From the NCBI RefSeq assembly GCF_001307315.1, contig NZ_LGUC01000001.1:62001-126000 (forward strand): 64,000 bases of DNA, given 5' to 3'. Shown here in pieces: positions 10,069-19,946 of this stretch. The notes below the pieces were generated by a model that searched no databases, was not told the DNA's origin, and worked only from the letters and a program-made list of their open reading frames with translations. A program made the translations under genes and the position numbers. Numbering within the stretch: the first letter of the stretch is position 1; the number at the start of each line of letters is the position of its first letter. This stretch comes from Halolamina pelagica (GTDB lineage Archaea; Halobacteriota; Halobacteria; Halobacteriales; Haloferacaceae).

Positions 10069-10417
10069 TCCGTCCGGGAGCTAGCCACGTCGGGGGGGCA
10101 CCGCGAATCAGCACCCCAGCGGGTCATCCCGCAGTTGCTGGGCGTCGTAGACCGGTTGGAGCAACCTGTGCTGTGTGTCCGACCATGGCGAGACGGCTCG
10201 ACCCTCGGGCGTTTTGAGGTGCCGATCACAGTCGGTGGGGGTATTGTCGATGAAATGTTTGTCGTGGCGTTCGACGAGAGACGGGTTACTACTTATTTGG
10301 TTTCCTGATTGTAGCCAGCTGAAACCGCGGCGTATCACCTTTGAACCTTCTATGACGGAATCCCTCTTGTATTAGGGTAATATTTATGTGCCTCTGATAA
10401 TGTTGCTAGCTCGTATC
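10069..10417. promoter_or_regulatory. Intergenic region with a likely TATA box
   Basis: No confident gene lies here. A 76-codon minus-strand ORF at 10108-10338 has no recognised domain and may be a decayed fragment. An AT-rich stretch, GGTAATATTTATG at about 10376-10388, lies about 30 bases upstream of the ATG at 10418. That fits a haloarchaeal TATA box with a nearly leaderless transcript for the symporter operon. Confidence 0.4.
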
Positions 10418-10891
10418 ATGGCAATCACCAACACGAAAGATCGGTTGATTGCGCTCGCGCTCGGGGTATTGATCGTGATGTTGGGGGCGATGCTCACCGG
10501 GGGACAGATCGGGCAGATCCTGTTCTCCTACACCATTATCGCCTTCTTCGGCCTGTACGTGCTGATCGGGACACGCGGCCAGGCCAGCGACGTCGACGCG
10601 CAGCCGTTCCTGAAGTTAACAGGCGGGCTCGTCACCCTTCTCGGCGTCCTGTTCGCCGCGCTCTGGTACTTCCACTTCCAGAACCCGACGTACACGGACC
10701 CGGTGTACTGGCTCGGCCTGCCCCGTGCGACGGCGGTGCTCGTGTACGGCCTCTGGATGCCGCCGGCGCTGTACATGATGTTCGCGTACCCGTACCTGTT
10801 CGATGAGTACATCTGGGACTCGAGCGAGGCTGCGGAGTTCCGCGAGATGGAGCGGCGGGAGGCTCCCGGAGCGACCGGAGGTGACGACTGA
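10418..10891 (+). CDS. Small membrane protein paired with an SSS symporter
   Basis: A 157-residue protein with four hydrophobic helices and an acidic, soluble C terminus. The ATG at 10418 is preferred to the earlier GTG-type start because of its spacing to the AT-rich promoter. Its stop overlaps the start of the symporter gene (TGATG). Small polytopic partners encoded before SSS-family transporters are common (compare the YjcH/ActP and YhdT/PanF arrangements), so it is probably an accessory subunit. Direct homology to those partners was not established. Confidence 0.72.
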   Translation: MAITNTKDRLIALALGVLIVMLGAMLTGGQIGQILFSYTIIAFFGLYVLIGTRGQASDVDAQPFLKLTGGLVTLLGVLFAALWYFHFQNPTYTDPVYWLGLPRATAVLVYGLWMPPALYMMFAYPYLFDEYIWDSSEAAEFREMERREAPGATGGDD

Positions 10892-12372
10892 TGGCGCTTG
10901 ACCCACTCATCGTCGGCATCACCGTCCTCTACCTCTTGGCCGTCCTCGCGATCGGCGTCTGGGGGACGGCGGAGACGGAGAGCACCTCGGACTTCCTCAT
11001 CAGCGGCAAGCGGTTCGGCACGTGGGCGGTCGCGTTCTCGGCGTTCGCATCGATCATGAGCGGGTTCGGTTTCATCGGCGGCCCGGGGCTGTTCTACTCC
11101 GGGGGGTACGCGTTCCTCTGGATCGCGATCGTCGCCCCGCTTGCGTTCCCGATCTCGTGGTTCGTGCTCGGGAAGAAGATGCGGCTGCTAGCCGAAGTCC
11201 GTGACATCCTCACGATTCCCGACGCCGTCTACGCCCGCTACAACAGCGATACGGCGCGCGTCCTCACCGCGGTTTCGGTGCTCCTCGGCGTCATCTCGTA
11301 TCTCGCCGTGCAGTTGAAGGCGATGGGGTTCGTTTTGGGCGAAATCCTCGGAACGACCCAGCTGACGGCGGTGCTCATCGCGACCGCGATCATCGCGATC
11401 TACACCGTCGGTGGCGGGATGATCGCCGGCGTGATGACTGACCTCATCCAGGGCGGCGTGATGGTGGCCGGGAGCATCCTCGTGTTCTTCATCGCGCTCG
11501 ACTGGGGTGGCGGCCTCGGCCAGATGAGCCGTGACATCGCCGTCAACGATCCGACGTTCGCGGGGGCCTTCGGGAGTTTCCCCGTGATGCTGGCGCTGTG
11601 TTGGTACTTCCTGTTCACGATCGGCAACTCCGGCCAGCCCCACATGGCGCACAAGCTGTACATGGTGCGTGACGTGAAACTCCTCAAGTGGGGCGCGCCC
11701 ATCGCGGCGCTGTCGTACTTCGCGGCGTCGCTGATGATGCTCGGTATCGGCATCGGCGTCCGCGCCAGCGTCGAGACGGGCGCGCTGGACGCGCTGTCGA
11801 ACCCCGACAACGCGGCGCCGTTCTTCCTGACGGAGTTCGTCTCGCCGCTGCTGGCGGGGATCGTGTTCGCCGCGGCGCTCGGCGCCATCATGAGCACCAG
11901 CGACGCGTTCATCAACATCGGTGCGGCGAACCTCGCGCGTGACATCCCGGTCGGGCTTGGCATCGAATACACTTCGGACAGCCAGGAGCTGTGGGCCCAC
12001 CGTATCGGCAGCGCGATCATCATTATCGGATCGCTCGGGCTCGCGTACTACGCCGAGATCCTCGTCGGCCTCCTCGGCGTCGTCGGGTGGGCGCTGTTCG
12101 CGAGCGCGCTCGTCCCGCTGCTGGGCATCGGCCTGAACTGGGACGGGGCGTCCCGCGAGGGCGCCATCGCGTCCGCCGTGGTCGCGCTCGGCTCCAACCT
12201 GGGGCTGGCTGTCGCCGGCGAGTTCTACGGCTTCTCGCTGCCCAACAGCATCGTCATCGGCGCGTTCACGCTCGTCCTGGCGAGCATCACCCTCATCGCA
12301 GTGAGCTTCGTGACGAACTCCCACGCTCGCGACGCGATCACCGAGGACATCCGCAAGGTGGTGTCCGTCTAG
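10891..12372 (+). CDS. Sodium:solute symporter family protein
   Basis: 493 residues with about 13 hydrophobic helices, the usual size for the SSS family (LeuT fold). The N terminus has the family pattern of a first helix followed by FLISGKRFGTWAVAFSAFAS, and GGPGLFYSGGYAF further on. It would import an organic solute with sodium, matching the salt-in environment. The substrate is not readable; acetate, proline, pantothenate and sugars are all used by relatives. It is translationally coupled to the small membrane partner upstream. Confidence 0.88.
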   Translation: MALDPLIVGITVLYLLAVLAIGVWGTAETESTSDFLISGKRFGTWAVAFSAFASIMSGFGFIGGPGLFYSGGYAFLWIAIVAPLAFPISWFVLGKKMRLLAEVRDILTIPDAVYARYNSDTARVLTAVSVLLGVISYLAVQLKAMGFVLGEILGTTQLTAVLIATAIIAIYTVGGGMIAGVMTDLIQGGVMVAGSILVFFIALDWGGGLGQMSRDIAVNDPTFAGAFGSFPVMLALCWYFLFTIGNSGQPHMAHKLYMVRDVKLLKWGAPIAALSYFAASLMMLGIGIGVRASVETGALDALSNPDNAAPFFLTEFVSPLLAGIVFAAALGAIMSTSDAFINIGAANLARDIPVGLGIEYTSDSQELWAHRIGSAIIIIGSLGLAYYAEILVGLLGVVGWALFASALVPLLGIGLNWDGASREGAIASAVVALGSNLGLAVAGEFYGFSLPNSIVIGAFTLVLASITLIAVSFVTNSHARDAITEDIRKVVSV

Positions 12373-12454
12373 TCGCGCTCGACGCCGCGACCTCAGGTCG
12401 CAACCGGCCTTTTTCGAACGTCAAAAGCAGGTTCGACACCCACTCGGGCGCACG

Positions 12455-12976
12455 TCACGGGAGAATCGACGGCGACGACTCGACGACGTCGACGTCGTAC
12501 TGCGTCCGGAGTGCGTCCGCGAGCGAGCCCATATCCTGTGCGCGGTCCTTGTGGTAGAACTCGACGTCGCGGTCGGCTGTGGCGATGACGAGTTTCGGCT
12601 TGAACAGGAGCGAGCCGGCCCGGAGCCGGATCTCCGCGACGTCTTCGATCGAGATCGCGAAGCTACGCTCGTGAGCGAGTAGTTCGTCGGTCGGCTCGTC
12701 GAGAAGCGCACGCCCGATGCGAGCAGACTCCCGGTCGCGGCCGTCGCGCCGCAGCAGGAAGGACTTGAACGACTGCTCGGCGTACGTGCAGTTGATCTGG
12801 TCGGGATCGAAGAACAGCTCGTGGTGGACGAACGTCTCGGGGCGGACACGGTACCAGCCCGTCGCCCAGATTCGCTGCTGTCCGTTCCGATCGGTGACCA
12901 CGACAGTCCGCCTGGCCACGTCCTCGTCCGGGTTCACGTCGGCTTCCGGCTCGGGTTCGTTATCGGCGTCAGTCAT
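12455..12976 (-). CDS. Hypothetical protein in the HMGR-AtuA operon
   Basis: The start is the ATG at 12976, which overlaps the stop of the preceding gene by 8 bases (ATGACTGA). The open frame continues upstream but only through that gene. The 173-residue product has an acidic N terminus, no membrane segment, and a beta-rich body (VVVTDRNGQQRIWATGWYRV; FVHHELFFDPDQINCTYAEQ) that resembles a PH-like or small signalling domain. No family was recognised. The tight coupling suggests it serves the same pathway as the AtuA and HMGR genes. Confidence 0.7.
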   Translation of the reverse strand: MTDADNEPEPEADVNPDEDVARRTVVVTDRNGQQRIWATGWYRVRPETFVHHELFFDPDQINCTYAEQSFKSFLLRRDGRDRESARIGRALLDEPTDELLAHERSFAISIEDVAEIRLRAGSLLFKPKLVIATADRDVEFYHKDRAQDMGSLADALRTQYDVDVVESSPSILP

Positions 12977-13313
12977 GCGTCCTCTCGTGGGGGAGTCGGC
13001 ATTCGAGTAGCGCTGCGGCGTACGTCTTCCCCTGCGTGTCGTACCGAAGGCTGTGCTGCCCGCCGCCGTCGAGCGCGTCCTCACAGAGGAAGTTCAACGC
13101 GTTGATGTTCGGCAGTTCGTAGCGCGTGACCGACCCGTTGACGAGGCCGTCGAACTGCCGGGCGACGAACGCCGCGGTCAGTTGCTCGCGGAGCCGCTCG
13201 TAGGCGGCCGAATCGTCGGCGACGACGCCGATGTTCAGTCGGTTGCCCTTGTCGCCGGAGCGGCCGTGTGCGATGTCGGCGAGCAGCACCTCCTCGTCCG
13301 TGTCGTCACTCAT
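12969..13313 (-). CDS. AtuA-associated ferredoxin-fold domain protein
   Basis: A 114-residue soluble protein beginning with an acidic tail, then LLADIAHGRSGDKGNRLNIG. That glycine-rich motif is typical of the small domain found fused to, or encoded beside, AtuA (acyclic terpene utilisation) proteins. It overlaps the corrected 3' end of the AtuA-like gene (ATGAGTGA) and the next gene. It probably forms a complex with the AtuA-like protein. Its exact biochemical role is unknown. Confidence 0.8.
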   Translation of the reverse strand: MSDDTDEEVLLADIAHGRSGDKGNRLNIGVVADDSAAYERLREQLTAAFVARQFDGLVNGSVTRYELPNINALNFLCEDALDGGGQHSLRYDTQGKTYAAALLECRLPHERTHD

Positions 13314-14648
13314 GGACCGTCACCTCGGGCTGGATCGCGTCCCGCGGGACGAGTGTCGGCCACGTGTCGATGATCGGCGTCGGCGACGGCCGCCCCCGTC
13401 AGTCAGCCCAGTGACCGACGGCGGGCCGGCCATCGAGAGCGGGGCGAACTCCATGCCGAGCCGCCGCAGGTCGTCCCGCGAGGGGCCACGGGCCGCGAAC
13501 CGCAGCATGATTTCGTTGTACGGTTCGCGGTCCGGTGCCGCCGGCCCGTGCGCGCCGTCGTGGCCGATGTAGTCCGCATGGGTCTCGTCGACATCGAGGC
13601 CGAGCGTCTCGATCCGGTCTTCGAGGATCGACGCCGCTCGGCGCGCTTTCTCGAGGGCGTCCGGTCGCGAGTACAGCAGCTCTCCGGCGAGCTTGAAGCC
13701 GTTCGGGTAGTGGACCGTCGCTTTGTAGTCTTCCGGCGGCGCAGTCCCCGTAACGCCCTCGACGCGGACGGCGTCGTCGCCGAGATCCTCGAGTCGCACG
13801 GAGGTGAAATCGGCCGTGACGTCCGGCGTCAGGTACGCCGACGGGTCGCCGATCTCGTAGACGAGCTGCTCGCTGACCGTTTCGGTTGTAACCGCACCCC
13901 CGGTGTCCGGCGGTTTCGTCACGGTGAACGCCCCGGATGGCTCGACCTCCGCGATCGGATAGCCCAAATTCGCAAACGAGAGGTCACGCCAGTCCCCGAG
14001 GAAGTTCCCGCCCGTTACCTGCGTCCCGCACTCGATGAGGTGGCCTGCGACAGTGCCCGCCGCCAGTCGGTCGTAATCGTCCGCCTGCCACTCGAACTCG
14101 TGGAGGAGCGGCCCGAGCGTCAGGGCCGGGTCGGCCACGCGGCCCGTGATGACGATGTCGGCGCCGCGGTCCAACGCCTCGGCGATGGGGAACGCGCCGG
14201 CGTACGCGACGGCGACTTGCGGCTCGACGGTCTCGGGGAAGGCCGCTCCCGTCTCGATGTTCGGCAGGCCCGGATCCGCCCTGAGTTCGTCGAGTTGTGC
14301 CGTGACTTCCTCACCGGTGACGGTCGCGACGGTCGGGTCGCGGCCACGGTCGGCTGCCAGTTCCTGCACGCGCTCGGCACAGGCCGTCGGCGCGACCCCG
14401 CCCGCGTTCGTCACGACGGTGATCTCCCGATCGAGGAGGGCGTCGACGTACTCCTCGGCGACGATGTCGACGAAATCCGTCGCGTAGCCCGGGCGGCCTG
14501 ACTCCTGCAGTCGCGCGAGGATCCCCATCGTCACCTCCGCGAGGTATTCGAGCTGCAGGTAGTCGAACTCGCCGTGGGCCAACAGCCGTCCGGTCGCATC
14601 GGGATAATCTCCCCAGAACCCTGCCCCGGAAGCGATGCGCACGGTCAT
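13306..14648 (-). pseudogene. AtuA-like acyclic terpene utilisation protein, 3' frameshift
   Basis: About 440 residues of the AtuA/DUF1446 family (VRIASGAGFWGDYPDA at the N terminus; ADIVITGRVADPALTLGPLLHEF centrally). In the annotated frame the last ~35 residues become an Arg/Ser-rich tail ending at 13320. One extra base in the CCCCC run at 13393-13397 restores a normal ending (PTPIIDTWPTLVPRDAI) and a stop at 13306 that overlaps the next gene by 8 bases. The break is probably a sequence error. The family was named from citronellol/geraniol breakdown. The 5' end overlaps the HMGR gene by 4 bases. Confidence 0.85.
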
Positions 14649-15913
14649 GAGAGTTCGTCGATGAGCGCCTCCGCCCGATCCTGCCGGATCGCGTCCTCCG
14701 CGACCATGCGCTCGGCGACCTCGTCGACGAGATCGCCCGAAGCGCCGGCCTGGATGGCGATGTTCTTCGCGTGGAGGTTCATGTGGCCGGTCTGGATCCC
14801 CTCGCTGACGAGCGCGCGGAGGCCAGCGTAGTTCTGGGCGAGCCCGACCGCCACGAACACGCCCGCGAGTTCGTCAGCCGACTCGACGTCGAGGATCTCC
14901 ATCGCAGCCTGGGCCGTGGGTTGGAGTTGGGTCGCGCCGCCGACCGTGCCGACCTGGATCGGGACCTCGATGCTACACGCCAGGTTCCCGTCCGCGTCGA
15001 CCTCGTAGCTCGTGAGCGGGCCGTACCCACCCATCGACGCGTAGGCGTGGGCGCCCGCCTCGATCGCCCGCCAGTCGTTGAACGTCGCGGTGGCCACGGC
15101 GTCGATCCCGTTCATGATGCCCTTGTTGTGCGTCGCGGCGCGGTACGGATCGGCTGCGGCGAACGCCCACGCGTCGACGATGCGATCTCGGACTTCTTCC
15201 CCGGAAAGTTCGCTGTCGTCGTCGGTGAGCGACTCCGGCTCGATCGTCGCCGTCGCCCGGGCCAACCGTCGGTCGGCCAGGTTCGAGAGGATCCGCAGAA
15301 GCACATCGCCGCCGGTCAGGTCCTCGATGCGGGGGGCCAGTGCTTCCGCCATCGAGTTGACCGCGTTCCCGCCCATCGCGTCCCGGACGTCGACGATCAG
15401 GTGAGTGACGACCATCGCGCCGCGTGCCGTGTCGACGACCCGGACTTCGACGTTCCGACAGCCGCCGCCGTGTTCGACGAGCGTCGGGTCCTCCGCGTTC
15501 GCGGCCTCGATGAGTTCGTCGGCGTGCTCCAGAATCCGGACTTTCGCGGCGTGTGGGTCGTCGACGTCGACGGCCTGGATCTGCGCGATCATCACCGGGC
15601 CGCTCACGTTGGTGGTGAACCCGCCCGTGGGCCGGGCCATCCGCGCCCCGTAGGAGGCCGCCGCGACGACGCTCGTCTCCTCGACAGCCATCGGAATCAG
15701 GCGGTCGTCGCCGTCGATCTGGAAGTTCGTCGCGATGCCGAGCGGGTGCTCGATAGTGCCGATGACGTTCTCGCTGATCGCGTCCGCCCGCGTGTCGTCA
15801 AGGCCGCCACTGATCGCCGAGACCGCCTCCTCGCTGAGGTCGCAGTGGTCGGCGACCGCCTCGCGTCGTTCGGCAACGCTCAGTTTGTAGAAGCCAGGAA
15901 TCCGTGCGTCCAT
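14645..15913 (-). CDS. mvaA: Class II (degradative-type) HMG-CoA reductase
   Basis: 422 residues, the length of Pseudomonas mevalonii-type reductases. Catalytic signatures are visible: the Glu in MAVEETSVVAAAS, the Lys in THNKGIMNG, and the His in GHMNLHAKN. DAMGGNAVN matches the nucleotide/substrate site. Class II enzymes can oxidise mevalonate to HMG-CoA with NAD, whereas haloarchaeal lipid synthesis normally relies on a class I enzyme. Together with the downstream AtuA-like genes this suggests catabolism of mevalonate or branched acids, but the direction of the reaction is inference. Confidence 0.88.
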   Translation of the reverse strand: MDARIPGFYKLSVAERREAVADHCDLSEEAVSAISGGLDDTRADAISENVIGTIEHPLGIATNFQIDGDDRLIPMAVEETSVVAAASYGARMARPTGGFTTNVSGPVMIAQIQAVDVDDPHAAKVRILEHADELIEAANAEDPTLVEHGGGCRNVEVRVVDTARGAMVVTHLIVDVRDAMGGNAVNSMAEALAPRIEDLTGGDVLLRILSNLADRRLARATATIEPESLTDDDSELSGEEVRDRIVDAWAFAAADPYRAATHNKGIMNGIDAVATATFNDWRAIEAGAHAYASMGGYGPLTSYEVDADGNLACSIEVPIQVGTVGGATQLQPTAQAAMEILDVESADELAGVFVAVGLAQNYAGLRALVSEGIQTGHMNLHAKNIAIQAGASGDLVDEVAERMVAEDAIRQDRAEALIDELS

Positions 15914-16069
15914 AGCCGAGAGAAGGCGTGGTCATTCACATAAAGTCTTGCGTACTGGTGACTCGCCACATGTACGGGTTCGCACGGCGCCTCGACGACC
16001 GTATGCCGCGTTCGTCATAGACGGCCCCTGGCCGTTCAGTCAGTCACGGGTGGTCTTTGGCCGTCGAGT

Positions 16070-16738
16070 TCAGCCACTTTCTGGAGTCCTGTTCGTCTCG
16101 AGAGCGAACTGCGAGAGGAACTCCTCCATGAACGCCCAGCGGGACTCCCCGAGGCGTCGGCCTGGGTCAGTGTATAACGCATCCAGCCGGTCACGCGCCC
16201 ACTCGCGCACGATGTCGATGTCCGGCAGTTCTGCGTGGTCGGCGTTGAGTGTGGATGCGTCGTCGATTATCGCGTACTGCTCGCCGGTCCGCCCGGAGCG
16301 CTCACCGACGATGCAGGCGAGTCGAACGAGTCCGACGGCGCCAGTCGCATCGAGCTTGTCGGCGTCGAAGAGTAACTTGGCCTCAAGGGTCTCCGGCTCC
16401 GGGGAGCTTGCCCGGATACTGTGTGCTCGGAGGCAGTGCTCGATGGCGGTGGTTCGGGTCGTCGAAACCGCTTCTCCGGCAAGGAGCGTCGTGACTTCGT
16501 TGGCCGCCCAGTCGTCGTGGTCATCGATCTCCCCGATCCGTTCGAGGGGTCGGCCGATATCGTGAAACCACGCTGCCGCAGCCAACACCTCTCGGTCGAC
16601 ACTGTCGGGATGCTGGTCGGCAAGCTGGAGCGAGACATCACGCACTCGTTTTGCGTGGAAAATGTCGTGTGCGGGGAAGGCGTCCTCGTAGTACGGGCGT
16701 GAGAGTTCCCGGGCAAGAGAGCCGAGTCGGGGGGCCAT
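16070..16738 (-). CDS. HD-domain phosphohydrolase
   Basis: 222 residues with the ordered HD-superfamily metal ligands: H in HDIFHAKRV, the HD pair in AAWFHDIGRP and a later D in LLFDADKLDATG. The family hydrolyses phosphoesters such as nucleotides or (p)ppGpp. The single small HD domain resembles YfdR/YedJ-like nucleotidases, but the substrate is unknown. The gene stands alone, with about 270 bases of promoter-containing spacer between it and the divergent ABC importer operon. Confidence 0.82.
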   Translation of the reverse strand: MAPRLGSLARELSRPYYEDAFPAHDIFHAKRVRDVSLQLADQHPDSVDREVLAAAAWFHDIGRPLERIGEIDDHDDWAANEVTTLLAGEAVSTTRTTAIEHCLRAHSIRASSPEPETLEAKLLFDADKLDATGAVGLVRLACIVGERSGRTGEQYAIIDDASTLNADHAELPDIDIVREWARDRLDALYTDPGRRLGESRWAFMEEFLSQFALETNRTPESG

Positions 16739-17006
16739 TACTACGGGAACGCGTCGTGACCCGCTTAATTATTCTGACGGAGGAGACCAGTTGGGCGGTT
16801 CTGACGCCTATTCAGGTCCGGAGGTCAGAGACGGCGAATGCCTGCAGGAATTGTCCCCGCGAGTCGCCCGACGCCTCTGTTCCACGACTCCCGGAGTGAG
16901 CGATTACCCTGCCAACAATACACACATCGAGTCGCCCGTGGAGTTCTGAGACGCTTGATACCACTCATAGCAAGCGGTTTACTATTCCTGTCGGACAGAT
17001 CAACCG

Positions 17007-18140
17007 ATGCCCCTCAGTCGACGGTCGTACATCGGTGCCTCGTCCGCAGCGCTCCTCGCCGGGCTGGCCGGCTGCAGTTCCCTCGGGTCCGTTGGGTCGA
17101 ACGGGTCGGGGGACGGTGAGACGTACACGGTCGGACACGGCGATTTCGAGACCGAAATCAACGCCTCAGCGTTCCCCGACATGCTCTACTTCTACTGTGT
17201 GCAGTCGGGGTGGATGAACTGGCCGACGGTCATGGAGAACTACGAGTCCGAGTACGGTCCCGCCGTCCACGACGACGACCGGTCCTCCGGGGAGGCGCTC
17301 CAGCACATGCGCTCGCACTCGGGCGACATGACCCACTCCGGCTACAACGGCGGCTACACCTACGGGATCGTCGCCCGCAACGACGGCTTCACGCAGGCGT
17401 ACAAGCCCAAGGGCTGGGACAAGGTCCCCGACTCGCTGAAAACCGACGACGGCCACGTCACCGCCACCCGCCGCGTCACGACCGCCGTCACCTACCGGAA
17501 GGACATCTACGAAGAGCGTGGCCTCGACGCTCCCGAGACGTGGGAGGACCTGCTCAACCCCGAGATCACGCAGGACCTCGCGCTCCAGACCCCGCAGGCC
17601 GCGGTCGGTCTCGCCGCCGCGCTCTCGGTCAACAACGCCCGCGGCGGCTCGATGGACGACCTCCAGCCGGTCATCGACTACTACAAAGAGATCCAGGACG
17701 GCGGCGCCGAGTTCACCGACAACTTCCTCGCACAGTTCTCCAGCGGCGAGTACTCGACGTTCATCCGGTACGACTACTCCGGGCTCGACCTGAAGTACAA
17801 CAACGACGAGATCGCCGAGGAGAACGTCGGCGTCGCCCTGCTGGGCGGCGAGAACGGCAACCAGGGCGCGCTCAACATGCCGTACGGCTACGCGCTGCTC
17901 GAGGACGCGCCGAACCCCGAGGCCGGCAAGCTGTTCATGGACTACGTCCTCTCGCTTGAGGGCCAGCAGCACTTCCTCGACGCGTACGTCCGGCCGATCC
18001 GCTCCGCGGAGATGGAGCTCCCGGACGAGTTCATCGACAGCGCGGAGTACGATCGGACCGAGTTCCAGGTCGACTACAACCAACTCGTCGACCAACAGGA
18101 CGCGATCATCGAGGAGATCACCCGCGGCGCGAACATCTGA
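17007..18140 (+). CDS. ABC transporter substrate-binding lipoprotein
   Basis: 377 residues. The N terminus has SRRSYIG, a hydrophobic core and the lipobox LAGC at about residue 22, so it is Tat-exported and lipid-anchored. The rest fits the type 2 periplasmic-binding fold of iron/spermidine/thiamine-type proteins, with a conserved late segment LNMPYGYALLEDAPNPEAGK. It overlaps the first permease gene (TGATG). It captures the solute for the four-gene importer that follows. The phosphodiesterase at the operon's end hints at a glycerol-phosphate-type ligand, which remains a guess. Confidence 0.87.
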   Translation: MPLSRRSYIGASSAALLAGLAGCSSLGSVGSNGSGDGETYTVGHGDFETEINASAFPDMLYFYCVQSGWMNWPTVMENYESEYGPAVHDDDRSSGEALQHMRSHSGDMTHSGYNGGYTYGIVARNDGFTQAYKPKGWDKVPDSLKTDDGHVTATRRVTTAVTYRKDIYEERGLDAPETWEDLLNPEITQDLALQTPQAAVGLAAALSVNNARGGSMDDLQPVIDYYKEIQDGGAEFTDNFLAQFSSGEYSTFIRYDYSGLDLKYNNDEIAEENVGVALLGGENGNQGALNMPYGYALLEDAPNPEAGKLFMDYVLSLEGQQHFLDAYVRPIRSAEMELPDEFIDSAEYDRTEFQVDYNQLVDQQDAIIEEITRGANI

Positions 18141-19081
18141 TGGCGACGCCCGGCGATCACCCGGACGGCACCGGCTCGCGGCTCCAGGCGAGCGTCGACG
18201 CGCTGGGCGGGCTGGTCGACGCGATCCTCGACCCCACGACCGAGCGTGACCGGGAGCGTCGACGGATCGTGGCGCTGTGTGCGCCCTTCACCGCCCTGCT
18301 GGCGATCGCCGGCGCCTACCCGCTGGCGGAAGTTTTCCGCATCAGCGTCTCCGCCGAGCAGTACCGCTCGGTAGGATTCTCGCTGCAGGCCTACGAGACG
18401 CTCGTGACCGACCCGTACTACCGGACGGTGGCGTTCAACTCCATCTGGCTGGCCGGCGGGACGACGCTGGCGTCGGTCGGGCTGGCCATCCCGATCGCTC
18501 ACGCGCTCGAGAAGTACGACCTGCCCGGCGAGGACGTGCTCGTGACGCTCGTCTCCTTCCCGATCAGCCTCCCCGGGATCGTCGCCGCGTTCATGATCCT
18601 CGTGTTGCTCGGCAACAACGGGCTGGTGACGAACGTCGTCGCCGTCCTCACCGGCCGCGAGCCGATCGACCTCGCGATCGCGGTCAGCGCGCCGGGGTTG
18701 TTCGTCGCGTTCTGCTACTCGATGATCCCGCGGGCGACGCTGATCCTCCGTGGCACCTACGCCGAGGTCGACCACGCCGCCGAGGAGGCCGCCCAGTCGC
18801 TCGGCGCGACGCCGTGGCAGACGTTCCGGCACGTGACGCTCCCACAGATCAGGCCGGGGATCACGGGCGCGCTCATCCTCACGTTCCGAACCGGGCTCGC
18901 GATCTTCGGGACGCTCATCGTGATCCAGACGGTGGTCGTCTGGACGCTCCAGATCTCTCGAGAGCTGTCGACCGGCTACGACATCCAAGTCGCCGGCGCG
19001 ATGGCGACGGTGTACTTCCTGTTCACGTTCGCGTTCACGGCGCTGGGGCTTCGGTATACCGACGCGGAGGTGGGGCTGTGA
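18140..19081 (+). CDS. ABC transporter permease (first)
   Basis: 313 residues with a soluble N-terminal ~45 residues and six predicted membrane helices. The EAA loop is EEAAQSLGATPWQTFRHVTLP, the contact site for the ATPase. This is the PotB-like half of a heterodimeric channel. It overlaps the binding-protein gene at its start and the probable GTG start of the second permease at its end, indicating one transcript. Confidence 0.88.
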   Translation: MATPGDHPDGTGSRLQASVDALGGLVDAILDPTTERDRERRRIVALCAPFTALLAIAGAYPLAEVFRISVSAEQYRSVGFSLQAYETLVTDPYYRTVAFNSIWLAGGTTLASVGLAIPIAHALEKYDLPGEDVLVTLVSFPISLPGIVAAFMILVLLGNNGLVTNVVAVLTGREPIDLAIAVSAPGLFVAFCYSMIPRATLILRGTYAEVDHAAEEAAQSLGATPWQTFRHVTLPQIRPGITGALILTFRTGLAIFGTLIVIQTVVVWTLQISRELSTGYDIQVAGAMATVYFLFTFAFTALGLRYTDAEVGL

Positions 19082-19115
19082 GCGCCGCCCCTCCCGGCGG
19101 ATCGGTCGCGGCCTG

Positions 19116-19943
19116 GTGACGGCGACGCTGCTGGTGGTCGTCGCCTTCCTCATGGTCCCGGTCGTGCTCACGTTCGTCGGCTCCTTCGCCAGCGAGTGGA
19201 GCGGCGTCGTCCCCTCGGGGTTCGTGACGCTGCAGAACTGGCGCGAGGTGCTCGGGCTGGCAGCATCGATCGGCTCCCAGCGCAGCATGGGCTGGGACAC
19301 GCTGTTCTCGCTCGGTGGGGTCACCGTGGCCGTCCCCTCGGAACTGCTGTTCAGCGTCGGTCTCGCCCTCGGGGGCGTGTTCATCAACCTGCTCGTCGGC
19401 GTCCCGATCGCCTACGCGGTCGCACGCTACGAGTTCCGCGGCGACGAGTGGGTGAACGCCATCTCGGTCCTCCCGCTCGTCCCCGGCGTCATCCTCGGCG
19501 TCGCGTTCCTCCGGGCCTACCCGAACCTCTCGGGGACGAGCTTCGGGCTGATCGTTGGCTACTCCCTGCTGAAGGCGCCGTTCATGGTGATGGCCGTCCG
19601 AAGCGAGTTCGAGTCGATGCCACTCCGGCGCTTGGAGGAGTCGGCGCGCTCGCTCGGGGCGTCGTGGCCCCGCACGTTCCTCACCGTGATCGTCCCGAAC
19701 GCGCGCTCGGGGATCGTCTCCGGGGCCATCATCTGCTGGACGCTCGCCGCCGCGGAGTTCAACTTCTCCTACATCGTGTGGGCGAAAGGGACCCAGCCCC
19801 TCGCACTGTTCCTCCAGCGGCACATCTCGAACAGCTCGTTCACCAAGGCCGCGGCGGCGGTGTCGATGTTCTTCTGCATCATCGTCGCCATCACCGTCCT
19901 GCTCCAGCAGGTCGGCTCCCGCGGGTTCGACACCAGAGGCTAA
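19116..19943 (+). CDS. ABC transporter permease (second)
   Basis: 275 residues from the GTG at 19116, six membrane helices, with the EAA loop at EESARSLGASWPRTFLTVIVP. A GTG at 19078 overlaps the previous stop (GTGA) and opens a short frame, SAAPPGGSVAAW. One extra G at 19115-19116 would fuse that frame to this one (AAWVTATLL), giving a longer, translationally coupled start. I think the true start is 19078 with a missing base. It pairs with the first permease to form the channel. Confidence 0.84.
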   Translation: MTATLLVVVAFLMVPVVLTFVGSFASEWSGVVPSGFVTLQNWREVLGLAASIGSQRSMGWDTLFSLGGVTVAVPSELLFSVGLALGGVFINLLVGVPIAYAVARYEFRGDEWVNAISVLPLVPGVILGVAFLRAYPNLSGTSFGLIVGYSLLKAPFMVMAVRSEFESMPLRRLEESARSLGASWPRTFLTVIVPNARSGIVSGAIICWTLAAAEFNFSYIVWAKGTQPLALFLQRHISNSSFTKAAAAVSMFFCIIVAITVLLQQVGSRGFDTRG

Positions 19944-19946
19944 CTC

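Noticed and set aside
10108..10338. 76-codon minus-strand ORF in the gap after the CopB-type ATPase
   Set aside because: No domain or partner was recognised. It could be a transposase remnant but the sequence alone does not support it.
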